Source: Hemileia vastatrix (Eukaryota; Basidiomycota; Pucciniomycetes; Pucciniales; Zaghouaniaceae). Taken from it: a stretch of 64,000 nt of DNA. Position 1 is the stretch's first letter; each line of letters opens with the position of its first letter. The stretch covers positions 10,148,001-10,212,000 of the forward strand of contig JASXTE010000012.1 in the NCBI GenBank assembly GCA_030280995.1, in the 5' to 3' direction. The position numbers and the translations under genes were made by a program. Below are positions 24,235-35,300 of the stretch, piece after piece. Under the pieces are notes generated by a model, which saw only the letters and a program-made list of their open reading frames with translations, ran no database searches and was not told the DNA's origin.

Positions 24235-25326
24235 TGTAGATAATCCTATAGTACTATCTATAGGCCTTGACCAAGGGAGCTGCAGAAAAACCAGAGAGAA
24301 AATCCCCTGTCCCTTTAGAAAAATAGAGTGAGATTTACTTACTAAAGTAAGTTGGTTCCTGTTTGCTAAAGCCCCTTTTTCAACACACTTGACTGCTAGA
24401 TGAGCCAAGAAAGTAGTCCCCAGACAGACTACCAGACAAAAGAACTGAAATGTAGACCAATGTCCACACCTGAGAAAGCAAAGATACTTGATGTAGGCTG
24501 CAAATACACACCAGAGACAGCAATAATAATTAATATAGCTTGCAAGACTATACCAGAGAACCTGTTGCTAAAGTTGAGTTAAATGAAGAACTAACCTTGC
24601 AACAAACACAGCCAATTGTGGCCAAAAACAGTGAAAACTAAGTGAGGAATAAGGATATCACCTTTAGATGGTTGTATGATAATTAAAGTTTCTCCAAACT
24701 GTCTTATTCACTATGTACACACAGACCACTATCTAAGATCCCATGCACACCAACAAATTTGGCACCTGTACCAGCCAAATTGAATAAAAACCCTCCAGAA
24801 GGGCTCCCCAACCTTCTAAGACAGAGGCGGGCCGGCCGCCCAACGTTGGAGGTGCCGCCTGAAGCAGCCCGGCTTCCCTGAAGCCAGAAAACCAATAAAA
24901 AACACCTAATCTACTTAGAAAAATTCACTACAACTACTAAAACCCTTAAAACACAAAATTACACTATAACAACATTGAGACATGAAATATAGAGCTAATT
25001 TAGCCCTATCTAATAGTACTAAGCACTTAACCCTAAGACTTAAGGTTAGCATGTAAAACACAAAAAACAAAATTTAACAGCTATCTTTTGTAACAGAAAA
25101 ATGAGGAAATGACCCCTTAAAACTTAGAATATGAAAAATATTACCAAGACATGAAATATAGAGAAAAACCGGGGCTATCCAATGAAAGTACTCACATACC
25201 CACAGTCCCAATATTCACGGAATAAAACCAGAAAAACACCCAATTCTTCAACAGATGCCAATTAAGACATGCACAAACAGCGCCAAACAACACAACAAAG
25301 GCCCCTGCTAATCTTGGAAGACCACA
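24235..25326 (-). repeat. Solo LTR of the element X family
   Basis: 1092 bp, exactly the length of X's 3' LTR, in reverse orientation. It begins TGTGGTCTTCCAAGATTAGC at 25326 and ends ATCTACA at 24235. No gag or pol lies beside it. It interrupts a repeat array whose uninterrupted version is at about 25530. The 4-bp flanks (GTGT and GCAT) no longer match. It ends in the canonical CA, whereas both X LTRs end TCTAAA. Confidence 0.82.
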
Positions 25327-25690
25327 GCATTGATGCTGACCTTTTATGAAGTGTGAGTTGACTCCACTTATGAATCCTTGAGACAACTGATGTTGATAAA
25401 GTGTGCTAACCTGTTTAATTATTTATTAGAAAAAGTATTTGTGATAATTGAGAGAGTCAAACAAATAAAATTGCAAACTCAGCACACCTATTATATGAAG
25501 CATAAGTAATTCAGATACAAATACTACAGCTAACTGTACATGTGTTGATGCTGACCTATAACAGGAGGAGAATTAAACCTAAGACAACACTATTATAATA
25601 ATTGTTAATTCAAACCTTTTTTGAAGCATAAGTTGACTCCAATTATGAATACTTGAGAAAAATGATGCTGATAAAGTGCACAAACCTATA
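25327..25690 (+). repeat. Satellite-like repeat units, right block
   Basis: Further copies of the ~70-bp unit at about 25340-25410 and 25617-25687. The companion unit is at 25490-25560 (TATTATATGAAGCATAAGTA, GCTAACTGTACATGTGTTGA). A fragment resembling the Copia D LTR end lies at 25408-25480 (CTGTTTAATTATTTATTAGA). Confidence 0.55.
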
Positions 25691-25748
25691 ACAAAATAGA
25701 AACTAAATATAATGAAATAACACAACTATATGTTCAATACTACAGACC

Positions 25749-26033
25749 TGTTTAATGATCTATTAGAAATAGTATTTGTGATATTTGAGAAAGACAAAAA
25801 AATGATAAAAATATAAGAACAGACTTGTTATTTATAATCAGGGTCTTTCTGTACACACAAATACTAATTTTAGTAAGCTATATCAAAAAAAGGTATAACA
25901 TGTAGCATGAAACATAGTAACTAGGTGAAAGTAATGTTTTTTTATGGTTTCAGATGATCACCAAAGTAGTTGGATTATTAATGCTTTGACTGATTTCCAT
26001 AGTCTTGTTTTGGTAATTTGAAATATTCTAACA
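25749..26033 (-). repeat. Copia D 3' LTR
   Basis: In minus sense it begins TGTTAGAATATTTCAAATTA right after the pol remnant and ends ATCATTAAACA, giving TG...CA termini and about 285 bp. A related end fragment at 25408-25480 suggests further decayed copies. Confidence 0.5.
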
Positions 26034-27831
26034 TTCTTCCTCATTACATGAACTATTGACTTCATACATCAATTCAAACCAAGATCAGACCTCAATTTTT
26101 CAAATTTGATGCGGTCAAGAGATTTCATCATAATATATGCAATCATATCATTGGTAGAACAATATTTCAGATCAATCTCTCCATCCAAAACTTTCTCCCG
26201 GACCCAGTTAAAATTAACCTCAATGTTTTTTGTTATTTTTTTCCTATGGGATTCTTGAATAATGCTATTGCATCCTGATTATCACCATAAACCAATGTAC
26301 CTTAATTATTCTCATATTCTAGTTCACTTAGTAATTTATGTAGCCATACTCCTTCCAGGCCAGCATCTAAGTATCCTTTATATTCTGATTTAGTAGCTGA
26401 AGTAGACACTGTAACTTGTTTTCAACTTTTCCAAGATATTGCTCCACTTCCAAGCATAAATTTATAATCATTTGTGGATCTTCTTGTAAGATTGCATCCT
26501 TCCCAGTCTGTATCACTGAAACCAGTTGGTTTTTATATATTGTTTGTTCCTTGTATATTTACTAGATATTTGAAATCCCTTTTGTAAAAAATACCAACAT
26601 TCATTTTTCCTTTAAGGTATTGGAGAATTTGTAGCACTGCTTGCCAATGGCTGATATTAGGTTTGATCAAGAATTGAGACAGATAGTTTACAGAGAATGT
26701 GATGTAAGGTTGTGTACACTGTGATAAGTATCCTAAACTGCCTATAATACTTCTATAATCATAACCTTTTTTTAAGAATTGACTATGTTGGTCATCATCC
26801 GAAGGTAATATTTGAATATTTGACTGCATAGGGGTGGGATAGGTTTTACAATCACTCATTCCAAATGTAGCTAAAACATCTGAGATATACTGAGTTTGAT
26901 GAAGTGGAATAATATTGTTATCTAATCTTGTAATTTGTATACCAATCAAATAATTATCTTTAGTGAAATTGTGTACTTTAAAATCCCTAGATAGTTCTGA
27001 ATAAAATTCATGAGCTCCATGTCCAACTATTACCATATTGTCAAACCAAATACAGACATATAAGAAGTTTTCATCAATGTTTTGTTTGATGAAAAATAAA
27101 GGATTTCTACTTCTAGTTTTAAATTTATGACTATGAAACCATTTTGAGCCCTCCTGATACCAGGCTCAAGGTGCTTGCTTAAGCCCATATAAGGCCATAC
27201 TTAGTTATAATATTAATTTTCCTCTCTTTAGATTTTCAATCTTTTGATTACAGTTTTAATTTGAGTGTTCCAGCTATTCTGTGAATCCTTCAGGTGGTGA
27301 TATGTAGATATCTTCCTCTAATGTAATGTTTAAGAAAACAGTTTTTACATCAAGTTGATGAATTGTTAGTCCTTCAATTGCTGCTTTTTCAAGTATTTTT
27401 CAAAGACTTGCCATTTGACCTGTTGGAGAGAATGTTTAGTTGAAATCAATACCTTGTTTTTGTAGATATCCTTTGATAACAATTCAAGCTTTATATTTTT
27501 TGAGCACACCATTTTCATCATATTTAGTTTTGAAGACCCATCAAGTAGGAAGAGTTTTTTGCTGCTTGTATGGTGTGATACACCATACATGATTTTCATG
27601 TAATTAATCAAGTTCTTCTTTGAGTTCTCCCAACCAGTGAGATTTTTTTGGTCCATTCATTGCCTTTTTGTAACTCTCAGGGTCCTCTGATTGTTGATCC
27701 ACAAAATTAATTAAAGCATTATGAGTTCCCTCTAATTGTAAAATAATATTTCTTGTATGTGATCTAAGAGTCAAGCCATTAGGCTAATTATTTGTTGCTT
27801 CTGCAGATGGTGGCCCCAATCTCATTATCAG
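26034..27831 (-). pseudogene. Copia D reverse transcriptase-RNase H remnant
   Basis: Minus-strand Ty1/Copia pol. The RT N-terminal region is at 27366-27656 (WVFKTKYDENGVLKK in one frame, then an FSPTGQMASLR-type block). ALYGLKQ-type sequence is near 27190. The YVDD position is degraded to WFDN near 27040. The RT C-terminal region at 26533-27036 carries LIGIQITRLD, IGSLGYLSQ and LQILQYLKGK. RNase H lies downstream to about 26100. Stops and frameshifts occur throughout. Element X sits in its upstream part; the frame rejoins at 63965-64000. Confidence 0.8.
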
Positions 27832-27835
27832 ACGT

Positions 27836-28318
27836 TGTGGTCTTCCAACATTGGTAGGGGCCTTTGTTGTGTGATTTGGCGCTGTTTGTGCATGTCTTAA
27901 TTGACATCTGTTAAGGAATTGGGTATTTTTCTGGTTTTATTCCGTGGATATTGGGTCTGCGGGTATGTGGGTACTATCATTGGATAGCCCTGGTTTTTCT
28001 CTATATTTTATGCCTGGAAGACATTTTTCATATTCTGAGTTTTAAGGTGACATTTCCTCATTTTTCATTTATAAAAGATTTCTGTTTAATTTTGTTTTTT
28101 GTATTTTACGGGCTAAACTTAAGTCTTAGGGTTAAGTGCTTAGTACCATTGGATAGAGCTCATTTTTCTCTATATTTCATGTCCCAACGTTGTTATAGTG
28201 AAATTCTGTGTTTTAAAGGTTTTAGAAGTTGTAGCTAATTTTTCTAAGTAGATTAGTGGTTTTTATTGGTTTTCTGGCTTCAGGGAGGCTGGGCCGCTTC
28301 AGGCGGCATCTCTGACGT
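27836..28318 (+). repeat. Element X 5' LTR, left segment
   Basis: 483 bp matching the start of the 3' LTR at 62873 with scattered differences. The last four bases, ACGT, are the target of element Y. The LTR resumes at 51366. Left plus right segments total 1092 bp, the same as the intact copy. Confidence 0.9.
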
Positions 28319-29392
28319 TGTGGTAGCCTAAAGTTTAGTATGGCACCTAAATACGTAAATGGAGTTATTACGAAATTGGTCAAAAGCAAATGACTACGCG
28401 AAAACAATTTATTTTACGGAGAAAACTTATTTTTACCGTCTGAAAAATTTATAAGTATCAAGTCGAGTCACTCAAGAACCTTGGGAAATTTTCCCAGAAT
28501 TTTTACAATTTTTTCTTATAATTTTAAAATAATTTTAAAGATTTATAGAAATATTTACGTTTTTAGAAATTACTTAACTTTGATGAATTTTCACGGGGAG
28601 ATTAGAGCTGCGCAGACTACGAAAATTAATTGGGAATGTAAAGGGGAAGTGGCTCTATCATGTGTAATTTTTCTAGATTTTTTATTATAGTTTTAAGGTT
28701 CTAATTGAGTCTGGAGGTCTGGACAGACTCTGTTTGGACTCTGGGCGGACTCCACTTGGACTCCGTACGAGCTCTGTACGGGCTCCGGATGGGCTCTGGC
28801 TGAGCTCTGGAGGGGAAACTTAGGCACGTGACTAGGTATACTTAAGAGCCTCTCAGACTCGAAATTGGGCATCATCATACATCATACAGACATCATACAG
28901 CTAAATATTTAACCACCACAGTCTCATTTTTTATTACTCAACAAATTAAATAAAATTGTAATACCCTTATAACTTTATATTTTATATATAACATTTTAGA
29001 AATACTACTCAACAATTTAAATCACACTTCATACAGGGTATCTTTAGAAAGGCCTTCATCACTGGGACTTGATTATTGCTGTCTCATAAAAATTCAAATT
29101 ATTATAAAAACATAAAAGTCAATCTTTTCAGATCTTTCACTGGTACACCTTAATTGTTGTAATCAGTATTTCTTTCTCAACAGCCACTTTAATTTAAATC
29201 TCAAAAAGCGTTAAATATTTCAAGAGTTTCAGTATTAATTTTTCATCTGATCTAAATAGACTGGGTAGCTTAGTGATTTGGAACACCTACTTTGTTAATT
29301 TTGTTGGAAGGACGGGGTTTTCAGCTAAATCCACATATCTCCTCCGGATTCTGTTTACAGTAAAGCCGACTTTAAGAGTTTACCTTACCATA
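28319..29392 (+). repeat. Element Y 5' LTR with eight 11-bp units
   Basis: 1074 bp. A perfectly phased array of eight 11-bp units lies at 28726-28813 (GACTCTGTTTG, GACTCTGGGCG ... AGCTCTGGAGG). The 3' LTR has six units at the corresponding place. The primer site follows two bases after the end. Confidence 0.88.
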
Positions 29393-29394
29393 GT

Positions 29395-29411
29395 TGGCGC
29401 CCAACATGGAA
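29395..29411 (+). promoter_or_regulatory. Element Y primer-binding site
   Basis: TGGCGCCCAACATGGAA, two bases after the LTR, starting with the TGG that pairs with a tRNA CCA end. Element X has the related TGGTGCCCAATGTGG at the same place. The tRNA identity was not determined. Confidence 0.75.
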
Positions 29412-29574
29412 TTTCAAAATCTCTAGCTTTTTCTATGACTTTTTTTTTGGGTCAAGGACTTTGTTAATAGCCTGCAAGAGGCTTATTCTTTGGAACTCTA
29501 ATCGATCTTTGTTATTAGCCTGCAAGAGGCTTGTTTATTTTAACGGTTTTTAACGCTTTTCTTTACTTATTGGG

Positions 29575-31515
29575 ATGTCTTCTGCTGTTGCTTCTGGATC
29601 TTCTCACCCTCTTACTCCCTCAGTTAGGATTGTTTCTTGGGATGGCCCAAAGTTTGATGGGGAGGAGTTTAAATGGTTCATTAGCAGGTATGAAGCTGCT
29701 GCTGCTGTTGATGGTGCTTCTCATGTGGATATGGTGAAGCAAGTTAGATTTTTTATTGCTGATAGGGAGATGGAAAAAGAGGTTATTGCTATGCAGGCAT
29801 TCAAGGACAAGGATTGGGTTAAGCTTTCTAATGCTATGGTTGATAGATGGGGTGTTAGGTTTACTATGATGGACCTCAATAAAATTGTTGGGGACTGGAA
29901 AGCAAAGGGTGGTGCTTCTTCTATGGCAGACTTCAAAAAGCTGTGTGTTCAGTTTGATGAAGTGGTTGAATATCTCATACTGGTGGACGAGTTAGTGCAT
30001 GAGAACCAGGCAAAATATTTGTTTTGGTCAGCATGCAGTAGGGATATTCGAATGGACGTCTTGAAGGATCTTTCAAGAAAAGATTTGATGAAGGAACTAC
30101 CTAATGGTGAGGAGAAACTGCCGGCTCTGGAGGTTATAAAGGACAACATTCAAGCCCATCTAAAGTTATTGGCATTGGACAAATATCAAGAGTCATGCAC
30201 TCAATATGTTAGCAAGGTTAGTGAAGTTTTGGCTGAGAATAACGATATCATGGTCAAAGCTCAGGAGGCCAAGAAGGCTCAAATGGGACTACCGGCTGCA
30301 AAGGTTGAGGGTAATGTGGATAATAAGATGGTTGATCACCTGGCTGATTTAACTAAACAGTTAAAAATATTTGTTCAAGAAACCCAGAAGGCCAATAAGT
30401 CCCCAATTGCTTCTTCATCGACATTGACTTCTTATCAATCTAGAGGCTATGAACGTCAAAATTATAATGGCAATAATAACGGTAACCGCTTCCCAGGCAA
30501 TGGGAGAAATGGTGGGAATGGTGGTAGTAGTTACAGAGGTGGCTACGATGAGCCAAAGGTGTGCTCCTATTGTAAGAGGAGGGGGAACAGAGCAACAGTT
30601 TGTTTTTCTCTTGATAAGGATATGCATGCTGGGAGAGTTTTATTTGATGGTAAAGTTTATAAATTTCCTGATGGTTTGTTCATCAAGCCCAGTGATGGAC
30701 AGTCTCCTTCTGATTTGGTCAGAAGAAATTTAATGGCTGAAAGGAGAGCCAGATTTGAAGAGATAAATGATGAAGATGTTAATGCCAAGGGTGGCAAAAA
30801 TGGTAATGGTAATGGTGGAAAAGCTGACAAAGGTAAAGAGAAAGAGGTCAGTAAAGCCACATTTTCTACATCTTTTGGTGGTTTAGATCTGGCAACGGTT
30901 GCCCAGGTGGAGGGTAGCTGTATGGCTGGAAAATACAATGTTAATGCTGCTACTAAGGCGAAGAGTAGCATTCAGAGCCAATTGAGCGCTAATCCTGGGA
31001 AGGCCAATAACAAAGTGAACCCTTACTCTAAGGACAAAAATTCTAGTGCTCAAACTGCCGCCAACAAATTGAACCCTTACTCTAAGGGCGAATTATATAA
31101 AATGCAGAAGGGGATTGCTGATATGGGGCCCCCTGGTTATGGCAAGTTTGATTTAAATGGTGAGCCTATGCCAGAGGATGATTCGGATTCTGAGGAGGAC
31201 GTACCGTTGGTGTCTCTACCCAGACCAAGTTCTAGCGGTCCCATCCCAATGGAGGGTGTAAGAAGGACTAGTGATGGATCAGGATTAGTGCAAGAAGCTG
31301 GTGATGGAGTTAGGGTTATAGAAAGTGAAGATGGCTCGGTTGGACCTCAAGAGGTACCCAGGGCCAAGGTTGTTAAATCAAAGGTCCAGTATGAGCGGCC
31401 AGTAGTTTCTGTTCAAGCTAATGCAACGGACGTAGTTTTGAATAGGGTGAATCAACTGCAGATTCCCTTATCTTTGGGGGAGTTATTTACGATTAGTCTG
31501 GTGCTTGCTGAATAG
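29575..31515 (+). CDS. Element Y gag polyprotein (646 codons, open)
   Basis: Starts at ATG 29575, at the same place as the ATG of X gag after a ~180-base leader. The N-terminal capsid-like region holds WDGPKFDGEEFKWF, YEAAAAVDGASHVDM and AMVDRWGVRF, and aligns along its length with X. A Gly/Asn-rich stretch precedes the zinc knuckle at 30562-30603, which reads CSYCKRRGNRATVC. The usual His is Asn; X has the intact CSYCSRRGHRSNDC. A Lys/Ser-rich C-terminus follows. The frame ends at TAG 31513-31515 where X continues, so this stop truncates a longer gag-protease frame. It packages element RNA in particles. RNA binding may be impaired by the His-to-Asn change. Confidence 0.85.
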   Translation: MSSAVASGSSHPLTPSVRIVSWDGPKFDGEEFKWFISRYEAAAAVDGASHVDMVKQVRFFIADREMEKEVIAMQAFKDKDWVKLSNAMVDRWGVRFTMMDLNKIVGDWKAKGGASSMADFKKLCVQFDEVVEYLILVDELVHENQAKYLFWSACSRDIRMDVLKDLSRKDLMKELPNGEEKLPALEVIKDNIQAHLKLLALDKYQESCTQYVSKVSEVLAENNDIMVKAQEAKKAQMGLPAAKVEGNVDNKMVDHLADLTKQLKIFVQETQKANKSPIASSSTLTSYQSRGYERQNYNGNNNGNRFPGNGRNGGNGGSSYRGGYDEPKVCSYCKRRGNRATVCFSLDKDMHAGRVLFDGKVYKFPDGLFIKPSDGQSPSDLVRRNLMAERRARFEEINDEDVNAKGGKNGNGNGGKADKGKEKEVSKATFSTSFGGLDLATVAQVEGSCMAGKYNVNAATKAKSSIQSQLSANPGKANNKVNPYSKDKNSSAQTAANKLNPYSKGELYKMQKGIADMGPPGYGKFDLNGEPMPEDDSDSEEDVPLVSLPRPSSSGPIPMEGVRRTSDGSGLVQEAGDGVRVIESEDGSVGPQEVPRAKVVKSKVQYERPVVSVQANATDVVLNRVNQLQIPLSLGELFTISLVLAE

Positions 31516-32118
31516 CAAAAGAAGCATTTGATGAGGCGTCGGGTTTCCACTGGAGAGGTGGAATATATTTTTGAAAATGTTGAAAAGTTTGGGGAAGATG
31601 TAGATACACATTTTTCCGCTCCCCTGGTTTAACTGGTGGTAACTCTTAACTGTAAAGAAGTAAAGGCCTTGGTCTATTCAGGGTCTCAAATTAATTTAAT
31701 TTCATTGGAGCAAGCGACGAGTATAGGCTTGCCAATTAAAAGTGGAACTGGGGGAAACCTCAGAGGCATTGGAGGGCATGAAACAGAGCTGATGGGCACA
31801 GATGAGCATGTCAAGTTAGGTATTGGTGGATCTGTTGGTAAGGTTCACTTTAATGTAGCCAGAGGAGCAGTCAAAACTGTTCTTGGTGGTCCTTTTTTGA
31901 TGGATTTTGAGGCCAGGATAGGGTATCAAGCTGGCATGGGGATTAGTTTGGAAATCACTGGTGAAGATATGCGGAGGTTACATATGCGGTTAGCACCTCC
32001 TGGAGATGAAGGTTGGGAAACATGGCCAGGGATTACTACTCTGTGCCAGTGTTGTGTTTGCACCAAGAAGCGGCATAAAAAACAGACGGCTTCTGGTGAA
32101 TTATGTTTGTTGGAAAGG
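31516..32118 (+). pseudogene. Element Y protease, mutated and cut by Copia C
   Basis: Same frame as gag after the TAG. A second stop lies near 31630. The aspartic protease core reads ALVYSGSQINLIS, with Tyr (31675-31677) where X has the catalytic Asp (DSGSQINLIS). GGPFLMDFEARIGY and RRLHMRLAPPGDEGWET follow. The C-terminal Cys cluster CQCCVCTKK corresponds to CQCMDCCRRR in X. The frame is interrupted by Copia C at 32119 and resumes at 37278. Confidence 0.8.
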
Positions 32119-32308
32119 TATGATAGCAACGTCAGTGCTGTCTCCGGAGTGAACCAATAATATTTCATTCTAACATACCTATGATAGCAACGTCAGTGCT
32201 GTCTCCGGAGTGAACCGGAGATAATACGACGAAGTATCATAGGTTTATATACTTCTCTATGTACATAACACATAATATCGCTAAGTCTATGTCTGCCTAG
32301 TCATAACA
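32119..32308 (-). repeat. Copia C 3' LTR
   Basis: 190 bp, no difference seen from the other LTR. Contains an internal tandem duplication: CCTATGATAGCAACGTCAGT and the following CTGTCTCCGGAGTGAACC occur twice about 60 bp apart. Confidence 0.93.
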
Positions 32309-32318
32309 CCCCCCCTCT
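32309..32318 (-). promoter_or_regulatory. Copia C polypurine tract
   Basis: Minus-strand AAGAGGGGGGG directly upstream of the 3' LTR (which starts TGTTATGAC in that sense). Second-strand DNA priming site. Confidence 0.8.
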
Positions 32319-32336
32319 TAGCGATTTTCCCACTAC

Positions 32337-35300
32337 CTAGTAAACTCCCAATAGATGCCTTTTATCTCTCCATACATTTGCCCCCAGGTTCTTGGTTAGA
32401 AGGTCCGCTATTTGATGTTGGGAGGATACCCACTCAATATCAATTTCACGACGGTGTAGTTGCTCGTTTACAAAATAGAAATCACGATCCACATGGCGGC
32501 ATCGTTTATCAGAGGGGTTGTCAGTTGCCGCTACAATAGCACCTTTATTATCGCAGAATAATTTGGTTGGCCCATGACATAAGTCAAGTTCGCGTAGCAA
32601 ATTCCTCATCCATAAAGCTTGACGCGTAGCATTTGACATTGCCATGAGTTCTGAGTGCATGGAAGCAGTAGCAACTCGAGATTGACGTTTTGATTGCCAT
32701 AGTATCAGGCAATTATTAAGTCGGAGAATATGACCACCAGTTGCCCGGGCAAATTCTCCACCCCATGTAGCATCACAGTAGACGTCCGTGAGAGGTTTAT
32801 GGACAACTGTCGGAAATAAATGAAATTTTTTATCCTTGGTGAATTCGAGATATCGGAGTAACTGATTCAGTGCAACCCATTCCTCTTTACCTGGTCTTGA
32901 TGCAAAACGTGCCAGGAAGTTGACTGGGTATGCCAGATCAGGTCGAGATCCCGCTACAAGATAGGACAAAGAACCAATGATGGATAAAAATTTAGTTGAG
33001 TCAATAGGGGTGTTTGTTTTTTCTTGTAGTGAAGTCAATACTAGACCAGTGGGAAGAGGCGCATGTGAGGTCAGGTGTGCCGCATTATGCTCATTCAGGA
33101 TTTTATTGACAAGAGCTGGTTGGTGTATTGTAAATCCTTTTTCGCATCTAGAAATTGCCAAACCCACAATGGAAGAAATACAATCAGACCATTTAACCTT
33201 CAAATACTTTCCCATATCCTTTTCTAACTCATCTAACACCGCTTTACTACTACCCATTACCACTCCATCATCAACATGAATCCAAAGCATAGCTTTGGAT
33301 CCCTGTTTAACAAGAACATAAACACTGGCATCTTGATTACTTGATCGGTAACCAATTTGCGATAGCAAAGAGCTCAGATGTTTCCACCAACATCGTGCTG
33401 CTTGTTTGGTGCCATATAAAGCCTTTTTCAGTTTACATACATGCAATGGATTATCAGTTTCAAAACCTTCAGGTTGTTTGACGTATATTTCTTCATTCAT
33501 GTCGCTATGAAGATATGCCGTGGTAACATCAAATGTCTTGACTGGCCAGTTGTATGTTGCTGCTAGGGTAAGAAGGAGACGAAGTGATGCAAAAGTGGCA
33601 GTGGGAGCAAAAGTAGCATCAAAATCAACACCTTTTACCTGTTTAAAACCCTGCGCAACATATCTTGCCTTGTGCTTGACAATTTCACCTAATTCGTTCC
33701 TTTTAAGAGCAAATACCCATCTGGCGCCAGTGACAGTCTTTCCTTCTGGAAGAGGAACAATGTCCCATACCTTCATGTCAGTAAGATTGTGAATTTCATT
33801 GCTACATGCATTTCTCCATGCCTCTGCATCAGGTCGATTCATGGCTTGTTTAAAGGTACGTGGTATTCTCTCAGAAAGATCAATAGCATTATTGTTAATG
33901 AACTCTACCAATGAATCTTGTGCAGAAATTGTCTCTTCAGTGGTGAAGTCGCCAAAACGTAGTGAATTGAGAACAAAAGATAGGTCCCCTTTTGATTGGT
34001 GTTGCACAGATGAAGAGTTTGGGTATGGGTTGGTGAGGGCAGAGGTAGATTTCTCTTCACCATCTGGGATAAAATTTGCCATTGCCGATTGGACAAAAGT
34101 GTTAGTCTCTGGGTGCCAGAACATCCACCCTTTTCCACCATCTAGGAAACCGACGACACGACACCTCATTGCACGGGGTTCCATACGGGTTCGTTTTTCG
34201 GATGGTATATGAACGTATGCCCATTGGCCAAAAATCTTAATCGGCGACAAATCGGATACTCTATTAAATATAAGCTGATAAGGTGTTGAGTCATTCACCC
34301 GTACATTAGGGATTCTATTGTGAACATACGATGCCCAACAGTAGGCCAGGGGCCAGAAAGTAGCAGGCAGATTTGTGGCGAGTAAGATTGTTCTTGAAAT
34401 TTCGCCAATTGTCTCATTGAATCTTTCCGCCATGCCATTCTGTTCGTGGTGGTATGGCATTGAGTGCTCATGAAGAATTCCTTTATCAGACAGAAAATCC
34501 AAAAATTTTTTGTTCATATACTCTTTGCCATTGTCCGTACGAAGAATTTTCATGCGCTTGTTGGTGACATTCTCTAGGCGGTTTTTAAAATTGATGAAGG
34601 CATTAAAAACATCGGATTTCTTTTGAAGGATAAACACCTCACCATACGTGGAGAAAGATTCTCTAAACGTAGCTACATAAATTTCACCATGATCAGTTAT
34701 ATCAACCATAGGTCCCACAAGGTCAGACACAACCAACTCCATCAAACCATGTTCACGCTTTATAGATTTGCATGTGTTTTTCCGTTTGCTTTTTGAAACT
34801 GCACATATATCACAGTGCAATTTACACGAAGGGACATGGTCAGGTGCACCTTCACAAAGACCCATTTTAACAATGCGCTGTAGGATTCGGGTGCTTGTAT
34901 GTCCTAGGCGTCGATGCCAATCCATGATTGAATTGGGGACCGCTTTCGGATAAGGTATATTTGAAGGTGGGTTAGATACAAATGGCGCTGGCAAGGTTGC
35001 TGATGATAAAGAGTTAAAATAATTAATTGCAAAAAGACTAGTGTCTAGACTACATGGATATACTAGATCAACAGTCCATCTGCGTTCAGAAGGAGAAAGG
35101 CAAGCAACAAATAATGTTTTATTGTTTTTTGAAATAACATAATCATGGCAATCATTAAAACGTAGAGAGACACCATTTTGTAGAAGATCAAAAGGTGATA
35201 AGAGAGTTGATTTTGCCTTGTCACAGTAGAAAACGCCTTTAATCGTGATCAGCTCTTCATTGGTGCCTTTAACCAGAATGTTACCATAGCCCGTAATAAA

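Noticed and set aside
27951..28238. Plus-strand frame repeated at 62988-63275
   Set aside because: Both copies are inside the X LTR; the frame is a by-product of LTR sequence.
33520..34212. Long plus-strand frames within Copia C
   Set aside because: Complement of the intact 1496-codon gag-pol; no independent support.
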